Shown: positions 19,258-27,492 of the stretch, one piece after another
Position numbering within the stretch: position 1 is the first letter of the stretch
Layout: each line of letters starts with the position of its first letter
From: Bradyrhizobium sp. OK095
Lineage (GTDB): Bacteria > Pseudomonadota > Alphaproteobacteria > Rhizobiales > Xanthobacteraceae
Assembly (NCBI RefSeq): GCF_900109945.1
Contig: NZ_FOBX01000002.1
Location: 62,001 to 126,000, forward strand
Direction of reading: 5' to 3'
DNA: 64,000 nucleotides
Position numbers and translations under genes: made by a program
The notes under the pieces: model-generated
Seen by the model: only the letters and a program-made list of their open reading frames with translations
Database searches by the model: none
What the model was told of the DNA's origin: nothing

Positions 19258-19686
19258 TCAGATCACCGTCAGCCTGACGTCGATATTGCCGCGTGTCGCG
19301 TTCGAATAGGGACAACGCTCATGCGCGCCGGCGACGACCTCTTCGGCGATGGCTTTCTCGACCCCGGGCAGGTTGACCTTCAATTCGACGGCGAGCGCAT
19401 AGCCGACGGGGACCGGCCCCATCGCGACCTTCGCCGTCACCGACGGCTCGGCGGACGGCACGATCTTCCGGGTACGCGCCACCAGCTTGACCGCGCCGAG
19501 AAAGCACGCGGCATAGCCGGCCGCAAAGAGCTGCTCCGGATTGGTCCCCTCGCCGCCGGGACCGCCCATCGATTTCGGCAAAGACAGCGAGACTGACAAC
19601 AGACCGTCCGGGCTCGCAGCCTTGCCGTCGCGGCCACCGGTGGCCGTCACCTCGGTCTCGTACAGGATCTTCTCGGGCGTCATCAT
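19258..19686 (-). CDS. Ohr-type organic hydroperoxide reductase (OsmC family)
   Basis: Detoxifies organic hydroperoxides with a cysteine pair. The 142-residue protein carries both redox cysteines, Cys61 in NPEQLFAAGYAACF and Cys125 in AHERCPYSNATRGN, both hallmarks of Ohr rather than OsmC. It lies 10 bases before the thiolase-like gene and 30 bases after the racemase homologue, inside the catabolic operon. The likely reason is protection from peroxides made by uncoupled flavin or oxygenase chemistry; this role is inference. The start may be either of two consecutive ATG codons at 19686/19683. Confidence 0.9.
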   Translation of the reverse strand: MMTPEKILYETEVTATGGRDGKAASPDGLLSVSLSLPKSMGGPGGEGTNPEQLFAAGYAACFLGAVKLVARTRKIVPSAEPSVTAKVAMGPVPVGYALAVELKVNLPGVEKAIAEEVVAGAHERCPYSNATRGNIDVRLTVI

Positions 19687-19716
19687 GTCTCGGTCTCCAA
19701 AGTTCGACGCTGCGCC

Positions 19717-20499
19717 CTAACGCTTGTTGCGGGCGAGCATTGCGCGAAAATCACTGCGGGCAACCTCGCTGGCGCGACTGAAGCTCGGCCCGCGGCTGGG
19801 CTCGGTGCCATTGAGACGCCGGAGCTGCACCCACATCTCGGCGCTCTTGAGCGCAACGGCCGCGCAATTGACGACCGGCGCATGCCCGACCTTCAGGCCA
19901 TGCTCCCGTCCAATCAAGAGACCGGGAAGTACGCCGGCGGGAATCACGACATCGGCGCCGCGCTCCGTCAGCGGCAGCGCGCAGGCGATAAAATCCCTGA
20001 TCATGCGGGCCTGGGCCGCTTCGTTGCCTGCAAACGCTTCGGCAAAATCCTCGGGCTTGCAGCCCATGCCGGTCACGTGAACGACGCGGTCACCGAGACC
20101 GTAACGCTCGGCCTGCTCGTAGTGCCACACTTCGAAGACGGGATCGAGCGTGACGAGACCCAGGCGCCGGCCGAGCTGCGATGCCGCAAGCAGCGTCGCT
20201 TCGCCGGTCCCGATCACGGGAATGGCGAGCGCCGAACGAAGCTCGTAGAGGCCGGGATCCTGGAAATGTCCCATGACGAAGGCATCGAACCCAGCCTCCT
20301 CGGCCGCAATGCCATTGTCGATGGCCTGGGCCGCGCAGCGCAGTTCGGCGAGCCGCCCGAACTCGCGGTCCGGCGGCGAAATGCCTTCGACATGCACCGC
20401 CGTCCCGGGTGCCGCGATCATGTTGAGATATTCGGACAGCCGCGCCATGTAGGGCGCATTCACGCTCGCATCAACGAAGCTCTGCCAGAAGATGCGCAT
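19717..20499 (-). CDS. Asp/Glu/hydantoin racemase-superfamily homologue lacking both usual cysteines
   Basis: A 260-residue protein with the hydantoin-racemase/maleate-isomerase fold signatures: the N-terminal strand RIFWQSF, FDAFVMGHFQDPGL at 72-84, and the late motif VVIPAGVLPGL at 184-194. In true racemases these two motifs carry the catalytic cysteines (CF.DPG and GCAG); here they are His78 and Val190. Cys206-region residues (NCAAVA) do not replace them by position. First gene of the seven-gene operon and directly downstream of operator site 2. It may be a lyase, decarboxylase or isomerase with a different mechanism. Function unknown. Confidence 0.75.
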   Translation of the reverse strand: MRIFWQSFVDASVNAPYMARLSEYLNMIAAPGTAVHVEGISPPDREFGRLAELRCAAQAIDNGIAAEEAGFDAFVMGHFQDPGLYELRSALAIPVIGTGEATLLAASQLGRRLGLVTLDPVFEVWHYEQAERYGLGDRVVHVTGMGCKPEDFAEAFAGNEAAQARMIRDFIACALPLTERGADVVIPAGVLPGLLIGREHGLKVGHAPVVNCAAVALKSAEMWVQLRRLNGTEPSRGPSFSRASEVARSDFRAMLARNKR

Positions 20500-20552
20500 C
20501 GTCCTTCTCCTCGATCAGTCCATGCGAGGACCGGCCGTCGGCTGCCACGATA

Positions 20553-20570
20553 TATTTCAACCATAAACTA
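20553..20570. promoter_or_regulatory. MarR operator candidate, site 2
   Basis: TATTTCAACCATAAACTA matches 15 of 18 positions of the site at 12370-12387. It lies about 55 bases upstream of the racemase-operon start codon, with a TTGACG-like -35 (reading leftwards) just before it. It links this operon to the MarR protein encoded at 12608. Binding not demonstrated. Confidence 0.55.
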
Positions 20571-20743
20571 ATTGAGCCGTCAAATGTGCGCGGCAGCGCC
20601 GGCGAGCGATGCTCTCGCAACGCGGCGCCGACGCCCTTTCAACGGGACAAAGAGACCGAGGAAATGGCGAAGTCTGATGGAATTGTATGCAACAACATTT
20701 TTTCTGACGGTGCCGTGACACGTGTTGACGGCCCCGCCAGAAA

Positions 20744-20761
20744 TACTTTAGGCTTTAAGTA
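20744..20761. promoter_or_regulatory. MarR operator candidate, site 3
   Basis: TACTTTAGGCTTTAAGTA is an imperfect palindrome matching 13 of 18 positions of site 1. It lies 14 bases after a TTGACG hexamer (20725-20730) oriented toward the LIV transporter operon, where a repressor would cover the -10 region. Confidence 0.45.
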
Positions 20762-21086
20762 ATCCTCCACCGGTCGCGGCCGATGGCCAAGACAATGATG
20801 TTGCAGGGCACCGATTTTGAGAGACTCAATCGCGTGGACAGTCGTCGGGCTTGAACAGCCCGCAGCAGCATCGCCGGTCGCGCATCGCGACTGCGGCAAT
20901 CACTTCCCATCACATCGAGAGGCGCCCGCCGGTTTCCGCCGATGGGCCCGCGATCTGAGCGGCACGCGTCGCCATGGTTGCTGACGCCCGGCCGAGCAAA
21001 CTCTTTTCGGCTGCGCCCGGCGTTTGGCGCTGCAACAATGCTTTCAGTCGGTTTGTCGTACCCAGCATCAACGGAGGAGAACGCAT

Positions 21087-22235
21087 ATGCGAAAGACTCT
21101 GAGCTTCCTCACACTTGCCGCAGGCGTCCTGGCGGCGCCGGCCGCGCAGGCCGACATCACCATTGGCTTCGTCACCTCGCTCAGCGGCAACGGTTCCTCG
21201 ATCGGCATTCCCTATGGCCGGGGCCTCAACGCCGCCTATGAATACAAGAAGACGATCAACGGCGAGACCATCCGCCTGATCCAGCTCGACGACGGCTCCG
21301 ATCCGTCGGCTGCGACCCGCAACGCACGCAAGCTGGTGGAAGAAGAGAAGGTGGACCTGCTGATCGGGACTGCCACCGCACCGTCGACCATCGCCATGGC
21401 GGCGGTCGCGAGCGAGTTGAAGGTGCCGATGATCGCGGTGTCGCCGATCGGCAAGCTTCCTGAAACGCCCGAGCAGTGGGTGGTCTCGGTGCCGCAGCCG
21501 GCCTCTCTCCTCGTCAAGATCATCGCCGACCGCATGAAGCGCGACGGCATGAAGAACATCGGCTATATCGGCTTCTCCGACGCCTGGGGCGACCTCGTCT
21601 ATAACGGCGCCAAGGCTGCCGAGACAGCCGGCGACATCAAGATCCAGACCAACGAACGCTACGCCCGCACCGACACCTCGGTGACTGCGCAGATCCTCAA
21701 GGTCATGGCCGCCCGTCCCGACGCCGTGCTGGACGGCGGCTCAGGCACGCAAGGCGCGCTGCCGCTGCTCAGCCTCGCCGAGCGCGGCTTCAAGGGAAAC
21801 ACCTACGGCACCGTGGCGCTGGTCAATCCGGACTTCGTCAATGTCGGCGGCAAGGCAGCCGACGGCATTCAGGTTTCTGCCGGCCCGGTGATCGTGGCCG
21901 AGCAGCTTCCCGACGAGCACTTCGCCAAGAAGATCGCGCTGGACTTCCGCGCGGTCTACCAGAAGACCCATAACATCCCGACCACCGACGGTTTCTCGGC
22001 CTACTCCTTCGACGCCTGGCTGATCTTCGCCAACGCCGCCGAGCGCGCGCTGAAGACCGCAAAGCCCGGCACCGTCGAATTCCGTACGGCGCTCCGCGAT
22101 GCGATCCTGAGCACCAAGGAGCTGCCGGGCGTGCATGCCGTCTACAATTTCAAGCCGGGCGCCGTGACCGGCGTCGACGAGCGCTCGCTGGTCGTGGTGC
22201 GCCTCACCGGCGGCGGCTGGAAGTACGCACCATAA
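21087..22235 (+). CDS. LIV-type periplasmic binding protein (second paralogue)
   Basis: Binds the substrate of the LIV-type importer encoded just downstream. It is 382 residues with a clear signal peptide (MRKTLSFLTLAAGVLAAPAA, cleavage near AQA-D) and a good ribosome site, ggagga, 8 bases before the ATG at 21087. A longer frame from 21024 would bury the signal peptide. It is paralogous with the protein at 14795-15952, sharing long blocks such as NERYAR.D.SVTAQ and FRTALR.A. Aromatic-acid-binding LivK relatives are common in catabolic islands, but ligand identity cannot be read from sequence alone. Confidence 0.9.
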   Translation: MRKTLSFLTLAAGVLAAPAAQADITIGFVTSLSGNGSSIGIPYGRGLNAAYEYKKTINGETIRLIQLDDGSDPSAATRNARKLVEEEKVDLLIGTATAPSTIAMAAVASELKVPMIAVSPIGKLPETPEQWVVSVPQPASLLVKIIADRMKRDGMKNIGYIGFSDAWGDLVYNGAKAAETAGDIKIQTNERYARTDTSVTAQILKVMAARPDAVLDGGSGTQGALPLLSLAERGFKGNTYGTVALVNPDFVNVGGKAADGIQVSAGPVIVAEQLPDEHFAKKIALDFRAVYQKTHNIPTTDGFSAYSFDAWLIFANAAERALKTAKPGTVEFRTALRDAILSTKELPGVHAVYNFKPGAVTGVDERSLVVVRLTGGGWKYAP

Positions 22236-22268
22236 GCGCAGACGATCAGACCGGGGAACGGCGTCTCC

Positions 22269-23312
22269 ATGACGAGCGACATCGCAGCCATTCTTGGGAT
22301 CGACGGGATCGCCACCGGCGCAGTCTATGCGCTGGTGGCGATCGGAACCGTCCTCATCTTCACGGTGACGCGGGTCATCTTCATTCCCTTCGGTGACATC
22401 GCCGCCTTCACCGCGCTGACGCTGGCTGCGCTCGACGCCAAGCGCTTTCCGGGCACCGGGGCGCTCGTCGTGATCCTGGCCTGCCTTGCGACCCTGATCG
22501 AGATCATCTCGCTGCTGCGCAATGGCGAGCTTCGCCTGCTGCCGCGCGCGCTTCTCTTCTATCTCGTGCTTCCCCTGGCCGTGGTCGGCGCCGCATGGCT
22601 GGCGATGCGTACCGATCCGCCCCTCGCCATCCGGCTCGTGCTGGCCTTGATGCTGATCACGCCGATCGCCCCGCTGCTTGACCGGATCGTGTTCCGCCCG
22701 ATCGCTGACGGCAGCGTGCTGCTGCTGCTGACCGTCTCCGTCGCATTGCACTACGCGCTGGTCGGCCTCGGCTTGTTGTTCTTCGGACCCGAGGGTGTCC
22801 GAACCGAGCCGCTGACCTCGTTCTCGACCGAGTTCGCCGGCGTGCTGATCTCGGGTCAGACCATGCTGATCGTGATCGCGGCGCTCGTCTTCAGCGGTCT
22901 GCTCTATCTCTTCTTCGACTTCACGCTGGTCGGCAAATCCCTGCGCGCGACCGCCGTCAACCGCACCGGATCGCGGCTGATGGGCATACGGCCCGCGCGC
23001 GCCGGCACCATCGCCTATCTGCTGGGATCGCTGATGGCCGGCGTCTCGGGCATCCTGATCGCGCCGGTCAATACCGTGTTCTACGATTCCGGCTTCCTGA
23101 TCGGCCTCAAGGCGTTCGTCGGCGCCATCGTCGGCGGCATGACCAGCTATCCTGGAGCGGCGATCGGCGCGGTCGGCGTCGGCATCCTCGAAAGCTTCGC
23201 CTCGTTCGAGAGCAGCGCGCTGAAGGACGTCATCGTGTTCTCGCTGCTGATTCCGGTCCTGATCTGGCGGTCCCTCGCCTCGCTGCATTCCGAGGAGGAG
23301 ATCGAGGAATGA
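22269..23312 (+). CDS. LIV-type ABC transporter permease (LivH family)
   Basis: Inner-membrane permease of 347 residues with multiple hydrophobic spans. The N terminus (GIDGIATGAVYALVAIGTVLIFTVTRVIFIPFGDIAAF) and the loop GKSLRATAVNRTGSRLMGI match the LivH family, as does the C-terminal GAIVGGMTSYPGAAIGAVGVG. It is longer than the usual 290 residues because of an insertion around residues 55-130 that contains extra hydrophobic segments. It starts 33 bases after the binding-protein gene and overlaps the next gene by 4 bases (ATGA). Confidence 0.9.
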   Translation: MTSDIAAILGIDGIATGAVYALVAIGTVLIFTVTRVIFIPFGDIAAFTALTLAALDAKRFPGTGALVVILACLATLIEIISLLRNGELRLLPRALLFYLVLPLAVVGAAWLAMRTDPPLAIRLVLALMLITPIAPLLDRIVFRPIADGSVLLLLTVSVALHYALVGLGLLFFGPEGVRTEPLTSFSTEFAGVLISGQTMLIVIAALVFSGLLYLFFDFTLVGKSLRATAVNRTGSRLMGIRPARAGTIAYLLGSLMAGVSGILIAPVNTVFYDSGFLIGLKAFVGAIVGGMTSYPGAAIGAVGVGILESFASFESSALKDVIVFSLLIPVLIWRSLASLHSEEEIEE

Positions 23313-25078
23313 CGCGCGTCCATGTTCAGCTTGCGGCGTTGGCCGCGGTGGTGGGCCTTGCGCTGGCGCCCTTCGTGCTCAGCCCGTTCAGCATCACGCT
23401 GATGAACTACATCGGCATCTATTCGCTCGTCGCTATTGGCCTTGCGCTCCTCACCGGCGTCGGCGGCATCGTATCGTTCGGACAGGCGGCCTTCGTCGGC
23501 ATTGCGGCCTATGCGACAGCCTGGGTCTCGGCCCTCAACGGCTATTCGCCGTGGCTGGGCCTCCTGTTCGGCGTGGCGCTGACGTGCAGCGTCGCAGCGA
23601 TCCTCGGAATCGTCACCCTGCGGCTTCAGGGCCATTTCCTCTCGCTCTCGACGGTCGCCTGGGGTCTCGCCATCGGCTTCCTGTTCGGCAATGTCGAGGG
23701 GCTCGGCCGCTTCAACGGGATCTCCTCGATCCCGCCGATCAGCATCGGCTCGTTCGCGCTGGTCTCCAGCGCGCAGATCTATTTCCTGATCTGGGGCATC
23801 GTCGCCGCGATCCTGTTCCTCGGCTACAACCTCATGGACTCCAGGCTCGGCCGCGCCATGCGCGCACTGCGCGGCGGCAACACGCTGGTCGAGAGCCTCG
23901 GCATCAACGCCTTCCAGATCAAGCTCGTGACCTTCGTGATCGCGGCGTTCCTGGCGTCGCTCTCCGGCTGGCTCTACGCGCATATGAGCCGCTTCATCAG
24001 CCCGGGTCCGTTCGATGCCGGCATGGGCATCGAATATCTGATGATGTCGATGGTCGGCGGCGCCGGCAGCCTGCTCGGCGGCGTCGTTGGTGCGGCCATC
24101 GTCACCCTGCTCAAGAACAGCGTGCAGGACTATCTGCCGCTGATCGCCAAGGGCGCGTCGGGGCAGCTCGAGATCGTCGCCTTCTCCGCCCTGTTCATCC
24201 TGTTCCTGCAATGGGCGCGGCAGGGCATCGTGCCCTTCGTCGCGCGCTATCTGCCGAAAATCCAGCGCGAGCGGCCGCAGCCCGCGCCGCCCCTGCCCCG
24301 CCGTGTGCAGCCGACACCCGGCGAGCTGCTTCTGAAAGTCGACGGCGCCGAGCGCCGCTTCGGCGGCCTCATCGCGGTGAACAAGGTCAGCTTCGAAGTG
24401 CGGTCGGGCGAGATCCTCGCCGTCATCGGCCCCAACGGCGCCGGCAAGAGCACGATGTTCAACTGCCTGACCGGCGCGTTGCGCGTCAACAAGGGCGAGA
24501 TCGTCTTTGCGGGACGGCCGATCACCCGCGATGCGCAATCGCGCATCGCCAAAGCCGGAATCGCGCGGACCTTCCAGCATGTGAAGCTCAGGCCGCGCAT
24601 GAGCCTGCTCGAAAACGTGATGCTCGGCACCTACGCCCGCACCGGCGCGGGCATCTTGGCCGGTGCGTTCCGTCTCAACCAGCGCGAGGAAGCCAGCGCC
24701 CGGCACGAGGCGCTGATGCAGCTCGAACGCGTCGGGCTCGGCGACAAGCCGTTCGAGCTCGCCGGCAATCTGCCGCTCGGCAATCAGCGCATTCTCGAGA
24801 TCGCACGCGCGCTCGCCGCCGACCCGACGCTGCTGGTGCTCGACGAGCCGGCGGCGGGCTTGCGCCGCCAGGAGAAGCTGCGGCTTGCCGAGCTCTTGAG
24901 GTCGCTGCGTGCGGACCATCTGACCATCCTGATCGTCGAGCATGACATGGAGTTCGTGATGTCGCTGGTCGACCGCATCGTCGTGCTCGATTTCGGATCA
25001 AAGCTCTGCGAGGGCGCCCCAGCTGCGATCCGCAGCGACGAGCGCGTCCAAGAGGCCTATCTCGGAGGCGTCGCGTGA
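23309..25078 (+). CDS. Fused LIV-type permease (LivM) and ATPase (LivG)
   Basis: One 589-residue polypeptide joins two subunits that are normally separate. Residues 1 to about 310 form a LivM permease (GVGGIVSFGQAAFVGIAAYATA, LRGGNTLVESLGIN). After a Pro/Arg-rich linker, residues about 330-589 form a LivG ATPase with Walker A GPNGAGKSTMFN, the LivG-style signature LPLGNQRILEIARAL and Walker B LVLDEPAAGL. Fusion fixes permease and ATPase stoichiometry. It overlaps both neighbours by 4 bases. Confidence 0.92.
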   Translation: MTRVHVQLAALAAVVGLALAPFVLSPFSITLMNYIGIYSLVAIGLALLTGVGGIVSFGQAAFVGIAAYATAWVSALNGYSPWLGLLFGVALTCSVAAILGIVTLRLQGHFLSLSTVAWGLAIGFLFGNVEGLGRFNGISSIPPISIGSFALVSSAQIYFLIWGIVAAILFLGYNLMDSRLGRAMRALRGGNTLVESLGINAFQIKLVTFVIAAFLASLSGWLYAHMSRFISPGPFDAGMGIEYLMMSMVGGAGSLLGGVVGAAIVTLLKNSVQDYLPLIAKGASGQLEIVAFSALFILFLQWARQGIVPFVARYLPKIQRERPQPAPPLPRRVQPTPGELLLKVDGAERRFGGLIAVNKVSFEVRSGEILAVIGPNGAGKSTMFNCLTGALRVNKGEIVFAGRPITRDAQSRIAKAGIARTFQHVKLRPRMSLLENVMLGTYARTGAGILAGAFRLNQREEASARHEALMQLERVGLGDKPFELAGNLPLGNQRILEIARALAADPTLLVLDEPAAGLRRQEKLRLAELLRSLRADHLTILIVEHDMEFVMSLVDRIVVLDFGSKLCEGAPAAIRSDERVQEAYLGGVA

Positions 25079-25788
25079 GCGAGATGTTTTCCATGCGAGA
25101 TGTGACCGTCTGCTACGACAATGTCGAAGCGGTCCGCAACGTGTCGCTGTCGGTCGAAGAAGGCCAGATCGTCACCGTCATCGGCCCGAACGGCGCCGGC
25201 AAGACCACGCTGCTGATGGCCGCGATCGGCCTGCTCGCCTCGCGCGGCCGCATGGTGTTTCAGGGCGACGACATCGGAAAGATGTCGGTCGAGGACCGCG
25301 TCGAGCGCCGGCTCTGCCTCGTCCCGGAAAAGCGCGAGCTGTTTTCGGACATGTCGGTCGCCGACAATCTCCTGCTCGGCTCCTACAGCCTGCGCGACCG
25401 TTCCGGCGTGCAGACAACGCTCGACGAAGTCTATGACCGCTTTCCCCGCCTGAAGGAGCGGCAGCGCCAGGCCGCCGGCACGCTCTCCGGCGGCGAGCGC
25501 CAGATGCTGGCGCTCGGGCGTGCGCTGATGGCCAAGCCCAAACTGCTGATGCTGGACGAGCCGAGCCTTGGTCTTGCACCACTGATCGTGCGCGAAATCT
25601 TTCGCACCATCGCCTCCCTGCGCGATCTCGGCGTCTCCATCCTGCTGGTCGAGCAGAATGCAAGAGCCGCGCTGGAGACGGCCGATTACGGCTATGTGCT
25701 GGAGACCGGCGAGGTCGTGCAGTCAGGTCCAGCCAAGGACCTCATCCACGATCCCCGCCTGATCACCGCCTATCTCGGCGGACACTAG
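25075..25788 (+). CDS. LIV-type ABC transporter ATPase (LivF family)
   Basis: Second ATPase of the importer, 237 residues, pairing with the ATPase half of the fused LivMG protein. Walker A GPNGAGKTTLLMA, signature LSGGERQMLALGRAL, Walker B LLMLDEPSLGL and the LivF-typical VPEKRELFSDMSV are visible. The GTG start at 25075 overlaps the LivMG stop (GTGA). It closes the operon. Confidence 0.92.
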   Translation: MSEMFSMRDVTVCYDNVEAVRNVSLSVEEGQIVTVIGPNGAGKTTLLMAAIGLLASRGRMVFQGDDIGKMSVEDRVERRLCLVPEKRELFSDMSVADNLLLGSYSLRDRSGVQTTLDEVYDRFPRLKERQRQAAGTLSGGERQMLALGRALMAKPKLLMLDEPSLGLAPLIVREIFRTIASLRDLGVSILLVEQNARAALETADYGYVLETGEVVQSGPAKDLIHDPRLITAYLGGH

Positions 25789-26336
25789 GGCAGGCCCGGA
25801 TCAGGCTCGGAGAGCCGCGCGACCAGATTATTCGAAAACAACCCCATGCACAGTAGCCGGTGACTGCGATATCAATGGCTTAGTCGACGTCTACGGATTT
25901 TACGAAATTCACTTGCGCCGTCGGGCAAAACAGTGGCATGATGCCATCATCGCCGGCGTGCGGGACCCGCAGAGCCCCGGGATGCCCTGGTCCAAGGCGC
26001 GTCCTCAAAGATTGATGCCGGCTATCGCCGCCACAGCAAAAGATTGCCAGCTGAGCGATGCGGATGTTTGCGTGGAAGTCAGCCAGTCATAAACGACCTT
26101 GGCCAACGCACCGAGAAAAACACCCAAAAGGATCAAGGGTTGCCGCACCCGGCTTTGTCAATTGAGTGCACCGCCACCGTAAACGAGTTGGCCCGCCGCA
26201 TTCCTGCAAGCCCGGAATGCTGCATACATCATTGGTGTTCACGTTGAGCCAGGAGCGCTTGTGGCTTGCTCTCGTCGGCGCTCGCCAGCCGGCCGACCTG
26301 GACGGCGCCGGCCGCGTGCTTCAATGGCGTGCGTTG
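25789..26336. other. Gene-free spacer with an intergenic-repeat-like segment
   Basis: No convincing coding sequence is seen in these 548 bases; a 67-codon open frame at 26044-26247 has no ribosome site or recognisable product. The segment 25899-25950 (around GTCGGGCAAAACAGTGG) resembles, from memory, a dispersed intergenic sequence common in Bradyrhizobium genomes, and holds an inverted repeat TGGCAT-G-ATGCCA at 25934-25946. One copy of a 14-base direct repeat lies at 26157-26170. Confidence 0.4.
26157..26170. repeat. 14-bp direct repeat, left copy
   Basis: GTCAATTGAGTGCA occurs here and again at 29141-29154, both in gene-free DNA, bracketing the oxidoreductase/MocR gene pair. It could be chance or the footprint of an insertion. 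Confidence 0.3.
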
Positions 26337-27254
26337 CTAGGAACGAACGCGGACGATCGTCTTCCCCTTGCGTCGCTCGGTCGAGTTTAAGGCCGCGACA
26401 GCATCGTCAAGGGTCGAGATGCTGCCGATGTTCGTCCGCAGTCGTCCGTCCCGCACCCGCTGCACGATCTCACTCAGTTGGGCACGATCGGACTCGACGA
26501 CGAAGTCGACCGCGCGGCCATTGTCGGGCCGTGCCTCGGCCGGCCCGACTATGGACACCAGCGTTCCTCCGGCTCGAATCAGGCCTGCTGACCGCTTCCC
26601 GATGTCGCCGCCGATGCTATCGAGCACCAGATCGATTCCGCCGACGTCTTCCAGGGCCTCGTTGTCGAGGTCAACGAACTCCTTCGCACCGAAGTCGAGC
26701 ACCGTCTGACGGTCGGCGGCGCGTCCGGTGCCGATGACATAGGCGCCGAACTCTCGTGCGAGCTGCGTTACCATCGAACCGACTGCGCCGGCTGCGCCGT
26801 GCACGAGGACGCTCTGCCCCATCTGAAGGCGACCGTGCTGGAACAGTCCCTGCCACGCGGTGAGACCTGAGATTGGCAGACTTGCGCCCACCGTGAAATC
26901 GACGTCGCCCGGGAGCGGCGCGAGGTTGCGTGCCTCCATGGCTACATACTCTGCCAGGGTGCCGTCGCGATACCAGTCGGCGAGACCGAACACTCGCTGT
27001 CCCAGGGACAGCCCTGTCGTGCCGTAGCCGAGAGCAGTGACCACTCCGGCCAGCTCGTGGCCAGGGATCGACGGTGTTCGATCACTGTCGAGACGATCGG
27101 TCCAGGTCGAGGGCCACGCCAGCTCAGTCGGGACGAATCCCGACGCATGAACCTGAACGATGACGTCGTTTATCGGTACCTGCGGCTCGGGACGCTCCAC
27201 CAGCTTCATCCCAGACGTCCCCGCAGCCTGGTCCGTTACAACGATCGCCTTCAT
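26337..27254 (-). CDS. Zinc-less MDR NADP(H)-dependent oxidoreductase (quinone-oxidoreductase-like)
   Basis: A 305-residue medium-chain dehydrogenase/reductase. It has the N-terminal GroES-like domain and a nucleotide-binding motif VHGAAGAVGSMVTQLA (AAGxVG type), but no catalytic zinc-ligand pattern, which fits the quinone-oxidoreductase subgroup that reduces quinones or enones with NADPH. The ATG at 27254 (MKAIVVTDQ) has a gaggaga ribosome site 8 bases upstream; an in-frame ATG at 27275 is less likely. It is divergent to a MocR regulator 238 bases away, its probable controller. Confidence 0.87.
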   Translation of the reverse strand: MKAIVVTDQAAGTSGMKLVERPEPQVPINDVIVQVHASGFVPTELAWPSTWTDRLDSDRTPSIPGHELAGVVTALGYGTTGLSLGQRVFGLADWYRDGTLAEYVAMEARNLAPLPGDVDFTVGASLPISGLTAWQGLFQHGRLQMGQSVLVHGAAGAVGSMVTQLAREFGAYVIGTGRAADRQTVLDFGAKEFVDLDNEALEDVGGIDLVLDSIGGDIGKRSAGLIRAGGTLVSIVGPAEARPDNGRAVDFVVESDRAQLSEIVQRVRDGRLRTNIGSISTLDDAVAALNSTERRKGKTIVRVRS

Positions 27255-27492
27255 GGGAATTATCTCCTCGGTCATTTGTCTCTTTGGTGGAAGTGTTGCA
27301 GGAGGCATGGACGCGCCGGCTATTCACAAACTCCTGTCTCCGTGTCTGCGATTGCGCTGTCTGCATTGACCCGGGTTCCCACCAAGCCAGATGGAACTGG
27401 ATCGCTCCGGTCGCTGCTGCTGGCCAATAGATGCGCTGCGCCCGATCATAAAACAGCCCCAAGATTGGCAATTTTGGCTGTACCATTGCGGA

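Larger units (their letters stand above)
20500..21086. other. Divergent regulatory spacer between the racemase operon and the LIV transporter operon
   Basis: This 587-base region has no convincing gene; short open frames on both strands lack ribosome sites and family resemblance. It holds two MarR-site-like sequences (20553-20570 and 20744-20761) and a TTGACG element at 20725-20730. The leader ahead of the binding-protein ATG at 21087 is unusually long, about 330 bases, and could hold additional control elements that I could not identify. Confidence 0.5.

Noticed and set aside
20639..20899. Small minus-strand frame in the divergent regulatory spacer
   Set aside because: It covers the candidate operator and -35 element, has no ribosome site and no resemblance to known proteins.
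21741..24943. Two overlapping long minus-strand frames (515 and 598 codons)
   Set aside because: Antisense to the LIV transporter genes. The translations are low-complexity Glu/Asp/Arg/Gln-rich and lack membrane or enzyme motifs.
26044..26247. Small plus-strand frame in the spacer after LivF
   Set aside because: No ribosome site, no recognisable protein, composition unlike neighbouring genes.
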